A stretch of 64,000 nucleotides of DNA. Source: Scybalosoma faecavium. GTDB lineage: Bacteria; Bacillota; Clostridia; Christensenellales; Christensenellaceae. The DNA lies in the NCBI GenBank assembly GCA_018716135.1, contig DVKG01000010.1, positions 1 through 64,000 on the forward strand. Direction: 5' to 3'. Below, piece by piece: positions 18,397 to 27,073 of this stretch; position 1 is the first letter of the stretch; every line of letters begins with the position of its first letter. Both the position numbers and the translations under genes were made by a program. A model generated the notes under the pieces. It was not told the DNA's origin, made no database searches, and saw only the letters and a list, made by a program, of their open reading frames with translations.

Positions 18397-19512
18397 ATGA
18401 CGGATCCCAGATTAAGGCAGCTCGCAGAAAACCTCGTGAGATATTCGTGCAGGATAGAACCGGGTGAGAAAGTGCTCATAGAAATATTTGACTGTGAGGA
18501 TATAGTCGCGCAGGAGCTTGTAGCGGCGGTATATCGCGCAGGCGGACAGCCGTTCGTGAACATGATACGTTCCAAGGTTCAGCGCGCATGGCTCATGGAG
18601 CTGACTGAAGAGCAGGCTCGCGCTCAGCTCAGATGGGACGAGGCGAGAATGAAAGAGATGGACGCTTACATAGCGTTTCGCGGAAACGACAATGCGAGTG
18701 AAAATGCCGACGTGCCCAGAGAGCGCATGAATGTATACCAGACGATATACAGCAATCGTGTGCATTCCGAGATACGCGTTCCCAGGACGAAATGGGTGGT
18801 GCTGCGGTATCCCAATTCCGCAATGGCTCAGCAGTCGGGCATGAGCACGGAGTCCTTCGAGGATCTGTACTTTAAAGTTTGTAATTTGGATTATGCTAAA
18901 ATGTCTCGTGCCATGACTCCTCTGGCAGAGCTTATGAACAGGACGGACAGAGTAAGGCTTGTCGCCCCTGATACGGACATATCTTTTTCTATAAAAGGCA
19001 TACCCTCTGTGAAATGCGACGGACACAGAAATATCCCGGATGGAGAAGTATACACGGCGCCTGTGCGCACCAGTGTAAACGGAAAAATAAAGTATAATGC
19101 CCCGAGTTTTTATCAGGGTTACAAATTTGAAGATGTATCGTTCACGTTCAAGGACGGAAAAATAATCGAAGCGCACGCTAACGACGATAAGCGCATAAAC
19201 GAAGTGCTGGATACTGATGAAGGAGCGAGATATATCGGAGAGTTTGCATTGGGCGTTAATCCGCATATAAACAAACCTATGGGAGATATACTCTTTGACG
19301 AAAAAATCTCAGGTTCGATACATTTTACGCCGGGTAATTGTTACGAGAAAGCATACAACGGAAATAAAAGCGCGATACATTGGGATCTGGTGCTGATAAT
19401 GACGCCGGAATACGGCGGCGGAGAGATTTACTTCGACGATGTACTTATCCGTAAGGATGGGAGATTCGTGCTCGACGAGCTGAAGGATCTCAATCCGGAA
19501 AAATTGAGCTGA
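18397..19512 (+). CDS. M29 family metallo-aminopeptidase
   Basis: A thermophilic-aminopeptidase (AmpS/AmpT, peptidase M29) family protein of 371 residues that releases N-terminal amino acids using two metal ions. It shows LVRYSCRIEPGEKVLIE at the N-terminus and the C-terminal block in which GDILFDEKISGSIHFTPG carries metal ligands and is followed by NKSAIHWDLVLIM. AAAAGGAGAAAAGCG precedes the ATG. It lies 21 bp downstream of the glycosyltransferase, so the two are probably co-transcribed. Confidence 0.9.
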   Translation: MTDPRLRQLAENLVRYSCRIEPGEKVLIEIFDCEDIVAQELVAAVYRAGGQPFVNMIRSKVQRAWLMELTEEQARAQLRWDEARMKEMDAYIAFRGNDNASENADVPRERMNVYQTIYSNRVHSEIRVPRTKWVVLRYPNSAMAQQSGMSTESFEDLYFKVCNLDYAKMSRAMTPLAELMNRTDRVRLVAPDTDISFSIKGIPSVKCDGHRNIPDGEVYTAPVRTSVNGKIKYNAPSFYQGYKFEDVSFTFKDGKIIEAHANDDKRINEVLDTDEGARYIGEFALGVNPHINKPMGDILFDEKISGSIHFTPGNCYEKAYNGNKSAIHWDLVLIMTPEYGGGEIYFDDVLIRKDGRFVLDELKDLNPEKLS

Positions 19513-19530
19513 CAAAAACGCAGCATAAAA

Positions 19531-19580
19531 AAATAACCTCCTGCAAATGCTAAGCATATCATTACGCAGGAGGATTTTTT
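19531..19580 (+). promoter_or_regulatory. Hairpin that sequesters the gap ribosome-binding site
   Basis: CCTCCTGC (19537-19544) pairs perfectly with GCAGGAGG (19566-19573); the outer AAAAAAT/ATTTTTT tracts extend the symmetry, and ATGC/GCAT can pair within the 21-nt loop. The 3' arm is the Shine-Dalgarno of gap, seven bases before its ATG, and is followed directly by TTTTTT, so the same element reads as an intrinsic terminator for the upstream gene and as an SD-occluding stem for gap. Confidence 0.75.
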
Positions 19581-20585
19581 ATGTCTATAAAAGTTGGGAT
19601 AAACGGCTTCGGCAGAATAGGACGCATTGTCTTTAGAATTGCTTTTGAACAAAAAGACATGGAGATTGTGGGGATAAACGATCCGTTTCTCGATGCGGCC
19701 TATATGAAATATCTGCTGAAATACGACAGTGTTCACGGCAGATACCCTCGAGAGGTTGAAGCTCTGGGAAATGCGCTTGTGGTAGACGGAAAGCGCATAG
19801 ACGTGTTTTCGGTTAAAGACCCGTCTGCGATACCGTGGGACAACTGCGGTGCAGAATACATAATAGAAGCTTCGGGCGCGTTTACAAAAGCGGAAAAGGC
19901 AAGAGCGCATATAGAAGCAGGAGCAAAAAAAGTAGTAATTACGGCTCCCAGCTCTGACAGTCCGATATTTGTTATGGGAGTGAATGAGGAAGCTTATTCT
20001 CCGGATATGGACGTGGTCTCGAATGCGTCCTGCACGACTAACTGTCTGGCTCCGTTGGTCAAGGTAGTAAATGATAAATTCGGTATAGAAGAAGCGCTGA
20101 TGAGTACCGTCCATTCTATGACGGGAAGTCAGAAGGTGGTAGATTCTCCCGCAGGCAGAGATTGGAGAGCAGGCAGGAGCGCGTCGCATAATATTGTTCC
20201 CGCGACTACAGGCGCAGCGAGTGCAGTGGCTAGAGTCATTCCTGAGCTGGAAGGCAGGATAACGGGCATGGCGTTTAGAGTTCCTACTCTTGACGTATCT
20301 GTTGTGGATTTGACTGCCAGGCTGAAAACTCCGGTTACGATAACGGAGCTGAATGCCGAAATAAAACGTGCAAGTGAGAACGAAATGCGAGGAACTATAG
20401 GCTATACTGAGGATAAAGTCGTATCGTCTGATTTTATAGGCGATGCTCAGACGTGCATTTTCGATGCGGCGAGCACGATGCTGCTTGGCGACAGATTCTG
20501 CAAGCTGGTCGCATGGTATGACAACGAGTATGGATATTCAAATAAGGTAGTTCAGCTCACAAAGTATATAGCGGAGCAGAAATAA
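19581..20585 (+). CDS. gap: Glyceraldehyde-3-phosphate dehydrogenase
   Basis: NAD-dependent glycolytic dehydrogenase, 334 residues. The N-terminal Rossmann motif is KVGINGFGRIGRIVFR; the catalytic Cys151 is in SNASCTTNCLAPL; WYDNEYGYSNKV is near the C-terminus. Its ribosome-binding site is the 3' arm of a long hairpin. It is separated from pgk-tpiA-gpmI by 11 kb, unlike the common gapR-gap-pgk-tpi-gpm arrangement. Confidence 0.97.
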   Translation: MSIKVGINGFGRIGRIVFRIAFEQKDMEIVGINDPFLDAAYMKYLLKYDSVHGRYPREVEALGNALVVDGKRIDVFSVKDPSAIPWDNCGAEYIIEASGAFTKAEKARAHIEAGAKKVVITAPSSDSPIFVMGVNEEAYSPDMDVVSNASCTTNCLAPLVKVVNDKFGIEEALMSTVHSMTGSQKVVDSPAGRDWRAGRSASHNIVPATTGAASAVARVIPELEGRITGMAFRVPTLDVSVVDLTARLKTPVTITELNAEIKRASENEMRGTIGYTEDKVVSSDFIGDAQTCIFDAASTMLLGDRFCKLVAWYDNEYGYSNKVVQLTKYIAEQK

Positions 20586-20734
20586 TTCGTGCAAACACAC
20601 CTCGGCGCAGATGTTTTCTTCGTCGGGGCGTTTTTTATTATAAAGGTTTTAGGAGAGGAATGCAGGCTGCACGTAGAAAGCAATGCCGCTGCAACAACAC
20701 ATAATATTAATAAAAAAACGATTATTTTTTTCAT
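20552..20734 (-). CDS. Possible small exported peptide
   Basis: A 60-residue open frame beginning ATG AAA AAA, with GCGGAG six bases upstream. Residues 2-20 form a Lys-Lys plus hydrophobic signal-peptide-like stretch ending in LLSTC, an imperfect lipobox. The remainder is polar and Cys-containing. It overlaps the last 34 bases of gap and runs through the gap terminator, which argues for caution. It is divergent from the XRE regulator at 20891, so a peptide/regulator relationship is conceivable but unproven. Confidence 0.35.
   Translation of the reverse strand: MKKIIVFLLILCVVAAALLSTCSLHSSPKTFIIKNAPTKKTSAPRCVCTNYFCSAIYFVS
20592..20640 (+). terminator. Terminator of gap
   Basis: CCTCGGCG pairs with CGTCGGGG (two G-U pairs) and is followed by CG and a run of six T. 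Confidence 0.65.
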
Positions 20735-20890
20735 ATTTTACTCCGCTTAAAAAATATATAGAATTTAATTATATAGATGATGTAATTATATATCTTTAAA
20801 AGATTTAAGTCAACAAAAATAGATATTTATAATCCATAAAAAAATAACTTTGCATACTAAAATTATATATAAAAAGAGGAGGAAAATAAA

Positions 20891-21205
20891 TTGGATTATG
20901 CAGAGTGGTTTCCTCAACGAGTGATGGAATTGAGAATGCAGAAGGGCGTTTCTGCGAGAGATATGAGCCTTTCTTTAGGTCAGAGCGAGAGCTACATAAA
21001 TAAAATAGAAAACAGGCGAACCATGCCGTCTATGAATGGATTATTTTACATTTGTGATTATTTTGGAATTACACCGGCAGAGTTTTTTGATATCGACTCT
21101 ATGGCGCCGTCAAAGACGTCAGAGCTGACAAATGCAATCAGAAAACTGACTCCGCGGCAGACGGAGCATATAATGCTTATAGTCAAAGATCTCACAGAAA
21201 AGTGA
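20891..21205 (+). CDS. XRE-family transcriptional regulator
   Basis: A 104-residue protein with an N-terminal Cro/C1-type helix-turn-helix (VMELRMQKGVSARDMSLSLGQSESYINKIENRR, residues about 11-43) and a short helical tail. The start is a TTG with GAGGAGG nine bases upstream. Such small stand-alone XRE proteins are often local regulators; no target operator was identified. The terminator at 21185 shows it is a single-gene unit. Confidence 0.8.
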   Translation: MDYAEWFPQRVMELRMQKGVSARDMSLSLGQSESYINKIENRRTMPSMNGLFYICDYFGITPAEFFDIDSMAPSKTSELTNAIRKLTPRQTEHIMLIVKDLTEK

Positions 21206-21217
21206 GGTCTTTTTTGT
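21185..21217 (+). terminator. Terminator of the XRE gene
   Basis: AAGATCTCAC-agaaaa-GTGAGGTCTT followed by TTTT, overlapping the stop codon. Confidence 0.85.
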
Positions 21218-21537
21218 TTCAAACAAGTGTGAAAGATGTGCAAAACAAATATGATAAATGCATATAAAATGAACAAAGTATGAATAAAGTGGAAACGCAA
21301 TGTTACAGAATGCATTTGTAACAACAGTTCATATTTTGTTTACAACAGCTGTTTTTTGCCTTTAAACCGGGAAAAATCGGCGTTCGCATCTGTGGGGTTG
21401 AGGGCTGGATAGAGCGCATGGAGGTTCACAAAATTCTCTTTTTGCGGTATAATTTATTCCAGTTAATTCATCAAGGTAGATTCCTTGGGAAATGCAACGT
21501 TTACTCAACTCAAATAAAGGAGGGTTTTGAAGACTTA
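21218..21537 (+). other. Long leader/intergenic region before the NlpC/P60 gene
   Basis: A 320-bp AT-rich stretch. It contains a short ACAGCTGTTTTTT hairpin near 21345 and no gene. Cell-wall hydrolases of this type often carry a c-di-AMP (ydaO) riboswitch, but its conserved core was not found here. An open frame continues upstream of the chosen start to 21418 without a good ribosome-binding site. Confidence 0.4.
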
Positions 21538-24483
21538 ATGGATAAGAGACCTGAATCTAATAAGAGAGATTACGGCTACGCCGTTGAAGAGAGAAAGATG
21601 AGAATCGCGGAGAATAATTTTGAAAATTACGATGCTCCGCGTCATGCTGTTATTAAACTGACAATACCTGAAAGAATAGCTCACACTGCGCGAAACGTAG
21701 TAGATATAGTGACGGGCTTTGGTAAAAGATTAATCGCAGGCGTCGCTGCATGCGCTATGGTTGCGGGAATGTCCGTTTCTGTTGCATTCGCAGCAGATAA
21801 TGATACGACAAATGCAGCGCAGACAAATCTTGGAATTGTAAGCGAAGCTGATATTCAGAATACATTAGGAACTGATACATCTGCTTCTCCTATTGCAAAG
21901 ACAGTAGATGCAAAGGGTGATCTCCCGACGAGCGCTGCGCTCAGCGCATCTTCTTCGGAAGATACGAGCAGCTCTGACAGCCAGAGCAGTGAGTATGTGA
22001 TACAGCCCGGGACATCTTCGAAGATGGTTCTCACACTCCAGAAGAGACTCATGTCTCTTGGTTATATGGAAGAGGACGAACCTACAGAGTATTATGGCTC
22101 CGCTACAAAGGCGGCGGTAAAACTCTTCCAGCGTAAGCATGGTCTCGCTGAAGATGGATACGTAGGAGAGCAGACATATAAACTGCTCGTATCTGAGAAT
22201 GCTCAGAAGTATTCAGTCGGAGTCGATGAATCGGGCGACGATGTTTACAGCATTCAAAAGAGACTCCAGTCTCTGGGATATATAAATACAGTTACAGGAT
22301 ATTACGGTACTCAGACGGAAGAAGCCGTGAAGCTGTTCCAGCAGAAGAACGGAATTACTCAGGATGGAAGCGTAGGCACGGAAACTCGTGAGAAACTCTT
22401 TTCCGCCGATGCTCAGAGTAACTATATAAGCCGCGGCGACAACAACCAGTATGTAGAGAAACTTCAGAAAATGCTCTACAATCTGGGCTACATGACCACA
22501 AAGCCTGACGGTCAGTACGGAGACGATACTGTAAACGCAGTTAAAAGATTCCAGGAGAAAAACGGCCTGATCGCAGACGGCTGTTTCGGAATGGATACCC
22601 TCGAGGCTTTGCAGTCGGATGACGCTCAGGCAAACGCGCTGATAATAGGCGACAGCGGCGAGACAGTAAAGAAGGTACAGGATCGCCTCGTAGAGCTGGG
22701 TTATATGAACAATTCGACCGGATATTACGGCGAGGCTACAGCTCAGGCGATTAAAGAGTTCCAGTCTAACAACGGACTGGACAGCGACGGAAAAACAAGC
22801 CTTGAGACTGTAAGCGCTCTGGTTGATGAGAATGCTAAAAAGGCAGATACAACATCTTCCTCCGACAGCAGCTCTGAAACTGTAAAAACAGATGACACAG
22901 CGGCAGACAATGAAAAGAAATCAGACGATACAGCTTCTGATTCTTCCGGCAGCTCTAAGGTTACAAAAGTAGGCCTCGGCGACAGCGGCTCCATAGTAAG
23001 AAAAGTTCAGAAGCAGCTTGTCAAACTGGGCTACATGAAGAACGATACAGGCTACTATGGCGAAGCTACTCAAAGAGCCGTAGAGCAGTTCCAGGCGAAC
23101 AACGGTCTGACTCAGGATGGCGAAGTTGGGCTGAAGACAGCAGAGGCTCTGCTCGACAGCAATGCTAAGAAGGCGTCCTCTTCTTCTGATTCTCAGGAAG
23201 AGACAAAAACCGAGAGCACCAGCAGCAGTACAACAGTTACAAAGGTAGGCCTCGGCGACAGCGGCTCCATAGTAAGAAAAGTTCAGAAGCAGCTTGTCAA
23301 ACTGGGCTACATGAAGAATGATACAGGCTACTACGGCGAGGCGACGGCGAGAGCCGTAGAGCAGTTCCAGGCGAACAACGGTCTGACTCAGGATGGCGAA
23401 GTAGGAATCAAGACAGCAAAGGCTCTGCTTGACGATGACGCCAAGGGAGCATCCTCTTCTGAAAAGGAAGCAAGCGAGATAACAAGCTCTTCATCTGATT
23501 CTTCCAGCAGCTCTAAGGTCACAAAGGTAGGCCTCGGCGACAGCGGCTCCATAGTAAGAAAAGTTCAGAAGCAGCTTGTCAAGCTGGGCTACATGAAGAA
23601 CGATACAGGCTATTTTGGCGAAGCTACAGAGAGAGCCGTAAAAGCGTTCCAGGCGAACAACGGTCTGACTCAGGACGGTGAAGTTGGGTACAAGACAGCG
23701 GCAGCTCTGCTTGACGATGACGCTAAGAAGGCGTCCAGCAGCAGTTCTTCCAGCAGCTCCAGCAGCTCATCTTCTTCCAGCAGCAGCTCATCCAGCTCCA
23801 GCAGTTCAAAAGTTACATCTGTAGGTAAGGGAGACAGCGGCGATGTTGTAAGAAAGATTCAGAAGTGCCTGGTTAAGCTGGGCTATATGAACAACGCGAC
23901 CGGTTACTACGGCGACGCTACAGAAAGAGCGGTGGAGGAATTCCAGTCCCGCAACGGTTTGAGCCAAACGGGTAAGGTAAATCGTAAGACGGCGGAGGCT
24001 CTGCTTGACGATGATGCTAAGCCGGCTAAGTCTTCCAGCTCCAGCAGCTCATCTTCATCCAGCAGCAGTTCTTCCAGCAGCTCCAGCAGCTCTTCCAGCT
24101 CCGGCAGCTATAGCTCTTCTGTCGAAGGCTTTATCTCCGCAGCTAAATCCAGATTAGGATGCAAGTATGTATTGGGCGCGAAGGGTCCGAATACGTTCGA
24201 CTGCTCCGGTTTCGTATATTGGGCGTTGAACAAAGCCGGCGTGAGCCAGGGCTATATGACTTCTTCCGGCTGGGGTTCGTGCACTAAGTACGAGCGTGAG
24301 TATGACTTTAACAGCCTGAAGCGCGGCGACGTAGTTGTGTTTAGCGGTCATGTAGGCATTTACCTCGGCGGCGGCAGCATGATAGATGCTTCCTCCAGCG
24401 AGGGCAAGATACGTATATGCAACAACATTCAGTCCAACAGCTATTGGAAGAGCCACTTCAAGTTTGGCGCTCGAGTTTTTTAA
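21538..24483 (+). CDS. Secreted cell-wall hydrolase: eight peptidoglycan-binding repeats plus NlpC/P60 domain
   Basis: A protein of about 981 residues from the ATG at 21538 (AAGGAGGG lies 13 bases upstream, a long spacing). A cytoplasmic N-terminal stretch of about 50 residues precedes a signal/TM segment (LIAGVAACAMVAGMSVSVAFA, residues about 64-84). Eight PG_binding_1 repeats with the consensus GDSG..V.K.QK.L..LGYM...GYYG..T..AV..FQ...GL..DG follow, separated from repeat 5 onward by Ser-rich linkers, two of them long poly-Ser. The C-terminal NlpC/P60 domain has the catalytic Cys in TFDCSGFVYWAL and the His in FSGHVGIYLGGG. It likely cleaves peptidoglycan stem peptides. Repeats 5-7 are nearly identical at DNA level. 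Confidence 0.92.
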   Translation: MDKRPESNKRDYGYAVEERKMRIAENNFENYDAPRHAVIKLTIPERIAHTARNVVDIVTGFGKRLIAGVAACAMVAGMSVSVAFAADNDTTNAAQTNLGIVSEADIQNTLGTDTSASPIAKTVDAKGDLPTSAALSASSSEDTSSSDSQSSEYVIQPGTSSKMVLTLQKRLMSLGYMEEDEPTEYYGSATKAAVKLFQRKHGLAEDGYVGEQTYKLLVSENAQKYSVGVDESGDDVYSIQKRLQSLGYINTVTGYYGTQTEEAVKLFQQKNGITQDGSVGTETREKLFSADAQSNYISRGDNNQYVEKLQKMLYNLGYMTTKPDGQYGDDTVNAVKRFQEKNGLIADGCFGMDTLEALQSDDAQANALIIGDSGETVKKVQDRLVELGYMNNSTGYYGEATAQAIKEFQSNNGLDSDGKTSLETVSALVDENAKKADTTSSSDSSSETVKTDDTAADNEKKSDDTASDSSGSSKVTKVGLGDSGSIVRKVQKQLVKLGYMKNDTGYYGEATQRAVEQFQANNGLTQDGEVGLKTAEALLDSNAKKASSSSDSQEETKTESTSSSTTVTKVGLGDSGSIVRKVQKQLVKLGYMKNDTGYYGEATARAVEQFQANNGLTQDGEVGIKTAKALLDDDAKGASSSEKEASEITSSSSDSSSSSKVTKVGLGDSGSIVRKVQKQLVKLGYMKNDTGYFGEATERAVKAFQANNGLTQDGEVGYKTAAALLDDDAKKASSSSSSSSSSSSSSSSSSSSSSSSSKVTSVGKGDSGDVVRKIQKCLVKLGYMNNATGYYGDATERAVEEFQSRNGLSQTGKVNRKTAEALLDDDAKPAKSSSSSSSSSSSSSSSSSSSSSSSSGSYSSSVEGFISAAKSRLGCKYVLGAKGPNTFDCSGFVYWALNKAGVSQGYMTSSGWGSCTKYEREYDFNSLKRGDVVVFSGHVGIYLGGGSMIDASSSEGKIRICNNIQSNSYWKSHFKFGARVF
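22962..23740 (+). repeat. Three near-identical intragenic PG-binding repeats
   Basis: Repeats 5, 6 and 7 begin near 22965, 23240 and 23520. They share about 75 bp (from GTAGGCCTCGGCGACAGCGG onward) with almost no changes, whereas repeats 1-4 and 8 differ at most third positions. This indicates recent unequal crossing-over and likely copy-number variation between strains. Confidence 0.8.
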
Positions 24484-24506
24484 GAAATTGAATTTTAGCT
24501 CATAAC

Positions 24507-24541
24507 TAGAAACGTCGGGGGATTTTTCCTCGGCGTTTTTT
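24507..24541 (+). terminator. Terminator of the NlpC/P60 gene
   Basis: AACGTCGGGGGA-ttt-TTCCTCGGCGTT followed by TTTT. Confidence 0.85.
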
Positions 24542-24873
24542 ATGAGCCTGTTTCAAAAAGAGACAGCGTGTTTAAACTTATACGGCATTTCAGATAACAT
24601 TAAATAATTTTGCATTCAGAGCTTAGCGATTAAGCATAAAAAACGAGCAGCTTTCACATACATTTCATGCTCACTCCATATCCGTAACACCGCTAACAAT
24701 TACTATTGTGAAAGAACGTATGAGCTTTCATGTTTGTGATTGTATAATAAATTGTCGAAAAAGACATATATTACAGATTTAGTTTGATAAAAAGACGTCC
24801 CGGCCGTTTGACAAAAGCGCTTTGCAGGCAGTGGACGTATGCTGAGATTTATAATAATACAGGAGGAATAACT
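24542..24873. other. Intergenic region without recognised gene
   Basis: AT-rich. An open frame continues 5' of the response regulator to 24784 but lacks a ribosome-binding site. TTGACA occurs at 24809 without a properly spaced -10. Nothing else is recognised. Confidence 0.4.
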
Positions 24874-25545
24874 ATGGCACGCATTTTGGTAGTGGATGAT
24901 GAGGCGGGTATCCGCGACGTAATAAAAGAGTATGCAGAATTCGAGGGACATGAGGTTGAAGAAGCGGCAGACGGCATGGCTGCGATAGAGCTGGTCAAAG
25001 AAAAAGACTTTGACATTGTAATACTTGACATTATGATGCCGCGTCTGGACGGCTTCTCCACCTGCAAAGAAATGCGCAAGATAAAGGATATACCTGTTAT
25101 CATGCTTTCTGCCAGAGGAGAAGAATATGACAAACTCTTCGGCTTTGAACTTGGCATAGACGATTATATTGTAAAGCCCTTTAGCCCGAAGGAGCTTATG
25201 GCGCGCATTAATGTAGTTCTCAGCAGAAACAGAGCTGCCAACGCCGCGTCTCAAGATAAGCTCGTGTACGAAGGTCTCGAGATAGATTTTGCGGGAAGAA
25301 GCGTTATTGTGGACGGAGAACATGCGAAGCTCACTCCGAAGGAATACGATCTGCTGTTCTTCCTTGCACGCAATAAAAACATCGCTTTCAGCCGTCAGCA
25401 GCTTTTGAGCAAGGTTTGGGGATATGACTTCTTTGGCGATGACAGAACGGTAGATACTTACGTTAAAATGCTGCGCGCAAATCTTGGACCGTACAGAAAG
25501 TGCATAGTTACTCTGCGCGGGATGGGGTACAAATTTGAAATTTAA
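24874..25545 (+). CDS. OmpR/PhoB-family response regulator
   Basis: A two-component response regulator of 223 residues. The ATG at 24874 has CAGGAGG 9 bases upstream. The receiver domain (residues 1-115) carries the phospho-acceptor Asp52 in VILDIMMPRLDG, acidic DD at 8-9, and Lys in VKPFSPKEL. The C-terminal winged helix (residues about 130-223; LTPKEYDLLFFLARN, VDTYVKMLRANLG, TLRGMGYKFE) binds DNA. It overlaps the kinase gene by 11 bp. The stimulus is unknown. Confidence 0.95.
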   Translation: MARILVVDDEAGIRDVIKEYAEFEGHEVEEAADGMAAIELVKEKDFDIVILDIMMPRLDGFSTCKEMRKIKDIPVIMLSARGEEYDKLFGFELGIDDYIVKPFSPKELMARINVVLSRNRAANAASQDKLVYEGLEIDFAGRSVIVDGEHAKLTPKEYDLLFFLARNKNIAFSRQQLLSKVWGYDFFGDDRTVDTYVKMLRANLGPYRKCIVTLRGMGYKFEI

Positions 25546-27073
25546 TAAGAACAAGGCAAAGCCCAGGCTGAGAATTCGTCTGGTCAACGACAGCATACGT
25601 TTCAAGCTCTGGACTAGCATGATGCTTTTTGCTGTTGGCGTTTTGCTGGTTTTATGGCTCCTTCAGGTAGTATTTATGAGTGTATACTACCAAAATATGA
25701 AAGAATCTGATGTGCGAGAGTCTGCTCAACGCATAGAACGCAGTTACTCAACCTTGACGGGCAGCTCGCTTGCGGAGTCTTTGACGAAAGTCGGGCAGGA
25801 TAACAACGTATATTTTGCTATAACAGAACTTGACGGTACCCTGTTATACATATATGCGCCGTCGGGAACAACGAATCGGAGCGGAATCAACTCGCCGGAT
25901 CTCAGCTTTGGCAATGTAAGAGGACAACTTCTCACTGATACTCTGCGCGGCGCTGATGGCGAGATTGAAGAATACGTAAACATGGACAAAGGCGAAGGCA
26001 AAATGTTTGTTCTCGGGAAGATAATACGAGGCAAATCAGGCAAAGAAGTTGTGCTAATAGTTACGTCATTGCTTAGTCCTATAGAAGAGACGCGCAAGGT
26101 AATCTCTCAGCAGCTGAACTTTATGGCCATTGCTATTGTGCTTTTGGCGTTTTTGACATCGGCGAGTATGTCAAGCAAAATCTCTAAGCCTATAGCAAAT
26201 ATAACGAAAGACGCTATGCAGCTTTCCAGCGGTGATTTAGAGATAGAATTCAAAGGCGGAAATGTCTATGAAGTGAGACAGCTCGCCAATGCGCTGAATT
26301 ATGCCACTAAAGGAATGAGACAGGCGGAGAAGCTCCGAGCGGAGCTTATAGCTAACGTATCGCACGATCTTAAAACTCCGCTGACAATGATAAAAGCATA
26401 CGCCGAAATGATCCGCGACCTTTCCGGAGATAACCCGGAAAAGAGGAACGCGCATTTGGAGATAATAATTAAAGAAACGGATAGACTATCTATGCTGGTG
26501 CGCGATCTTCTGGACGTATCCAGACTTCAGGCGGGCGTTATGGAGCTAAATCGCGAAAAAATGTCCATACCTGAAATGATAAATAATGTAGTTGCGCGGT
26601 TTGAAGCGGTTCAAATGGATGGTTATCAGTTTATAATAGATTGTAAGCGCGATTATCATGTTTATGCGGATATGCTCAAAATAGAGCAGGTCATGTATAA
26701 TTTGCTGAGCAATGCTGTAAACTATACAGGTGAAGACAAAAAGATATTTATAAATGTACGCGAAAAAGAAGACATAATTCGCGTGTCCGTGGAAGACACG
26801 GGCGAGGGCGTAAAGCCTGAGGACATCAACTACATTTGGGACAGATACTACAAAGTGGACAAAGAGCATAAACGCTGCATAGCAGGCACGGGTATAGGTC
26901 TTTCTATAGTGAAATCTGTTCTGGATTTGCACGGATTCAACTTCGGCGTGAACAGCGAACCGGGCCACGGAGCCGAATTCTGGTTTGAAATGAGATATAC
27001 ATTACCTGAAAATGAGACGGCTGCGGACGTTGACATGCTGGAAGAAGCGGATGAGGAAGTCTCGGATGAATAA
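25535..27073 (+). CDS. Membrane sensor histidine kinase
   Basis: A 512-residue partner of the preceding regulator. Two transmembrane helices (about 24-50 and 190-212) flank an extracytoplasmic sensor domain of about 140 residues; a HAMP linker follows (SKISKPIANITKDAMQLSSGDLE). The dimerisation/phospho-acceptor helix has His277 in ANVSHDLKTPLTMI. The ATPase domain shows the N box (QVMYNLLSNAVNYT), the DTGEGV G1 box and GTGIGLSIVKSVLDLHG. The C-terminus is acidic. It starts at a TTG inside the regulator gene. Confidence 0.94.
   Translation: MKFNKNKAKPRLRIRLVNDSIRFKLWTSMMLFAVGVLLVLWLLQVVFMSVYYQNMKESDVRESAQRIERSYSTLTGSSLAESLTKVGQDNNVYFAITELDGTLLYIYAPSGTTNRSGINSPDLSFGNVRGQLLTDTLRGADGEIEEYVNMDKGEGKMFVLGKIIRGKSGKEVVLIVTSLLSPIEETRKVISQQLNFMAIAIVLLAFLTSASMSSKISKPIANITKDAMQLSSGDLEIEFKGGNVYEVRQLANALNYATKGMRQAEKLRAELIANVSHDLKTPLTMIKAYAEMIRDLSGDNPEKRNAHLEIIIKETDRLSMLVRDLLDVSRLQAGVMELNREKMSIPEMINNVVARFEAVQMDGYQFIIDCKRDYHVYADMLKIEQVMYNLLSNAVNYTGEDKKIFINVREKEDIIRVSVEDTGEGVKPEDINYIWDRYYKVDKEHKRCIAGTGIGLSIVKSVLDLHGFNFGVNSEPGHGAEFWFEMRYTLPENETAADVDMLEEADEEVSDE

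Noticed and set aside
21218..21537. c-di-AMP (ydaO) riboswitch before the NlpC/P60 gene
   Set aside because: The expected conserved core segments were not found by reading the leader.
22000..24010. CRISPR-like array
   Set aside because: The regularly spaced repeats are in frame and encode peptidoglycan-binding domains.
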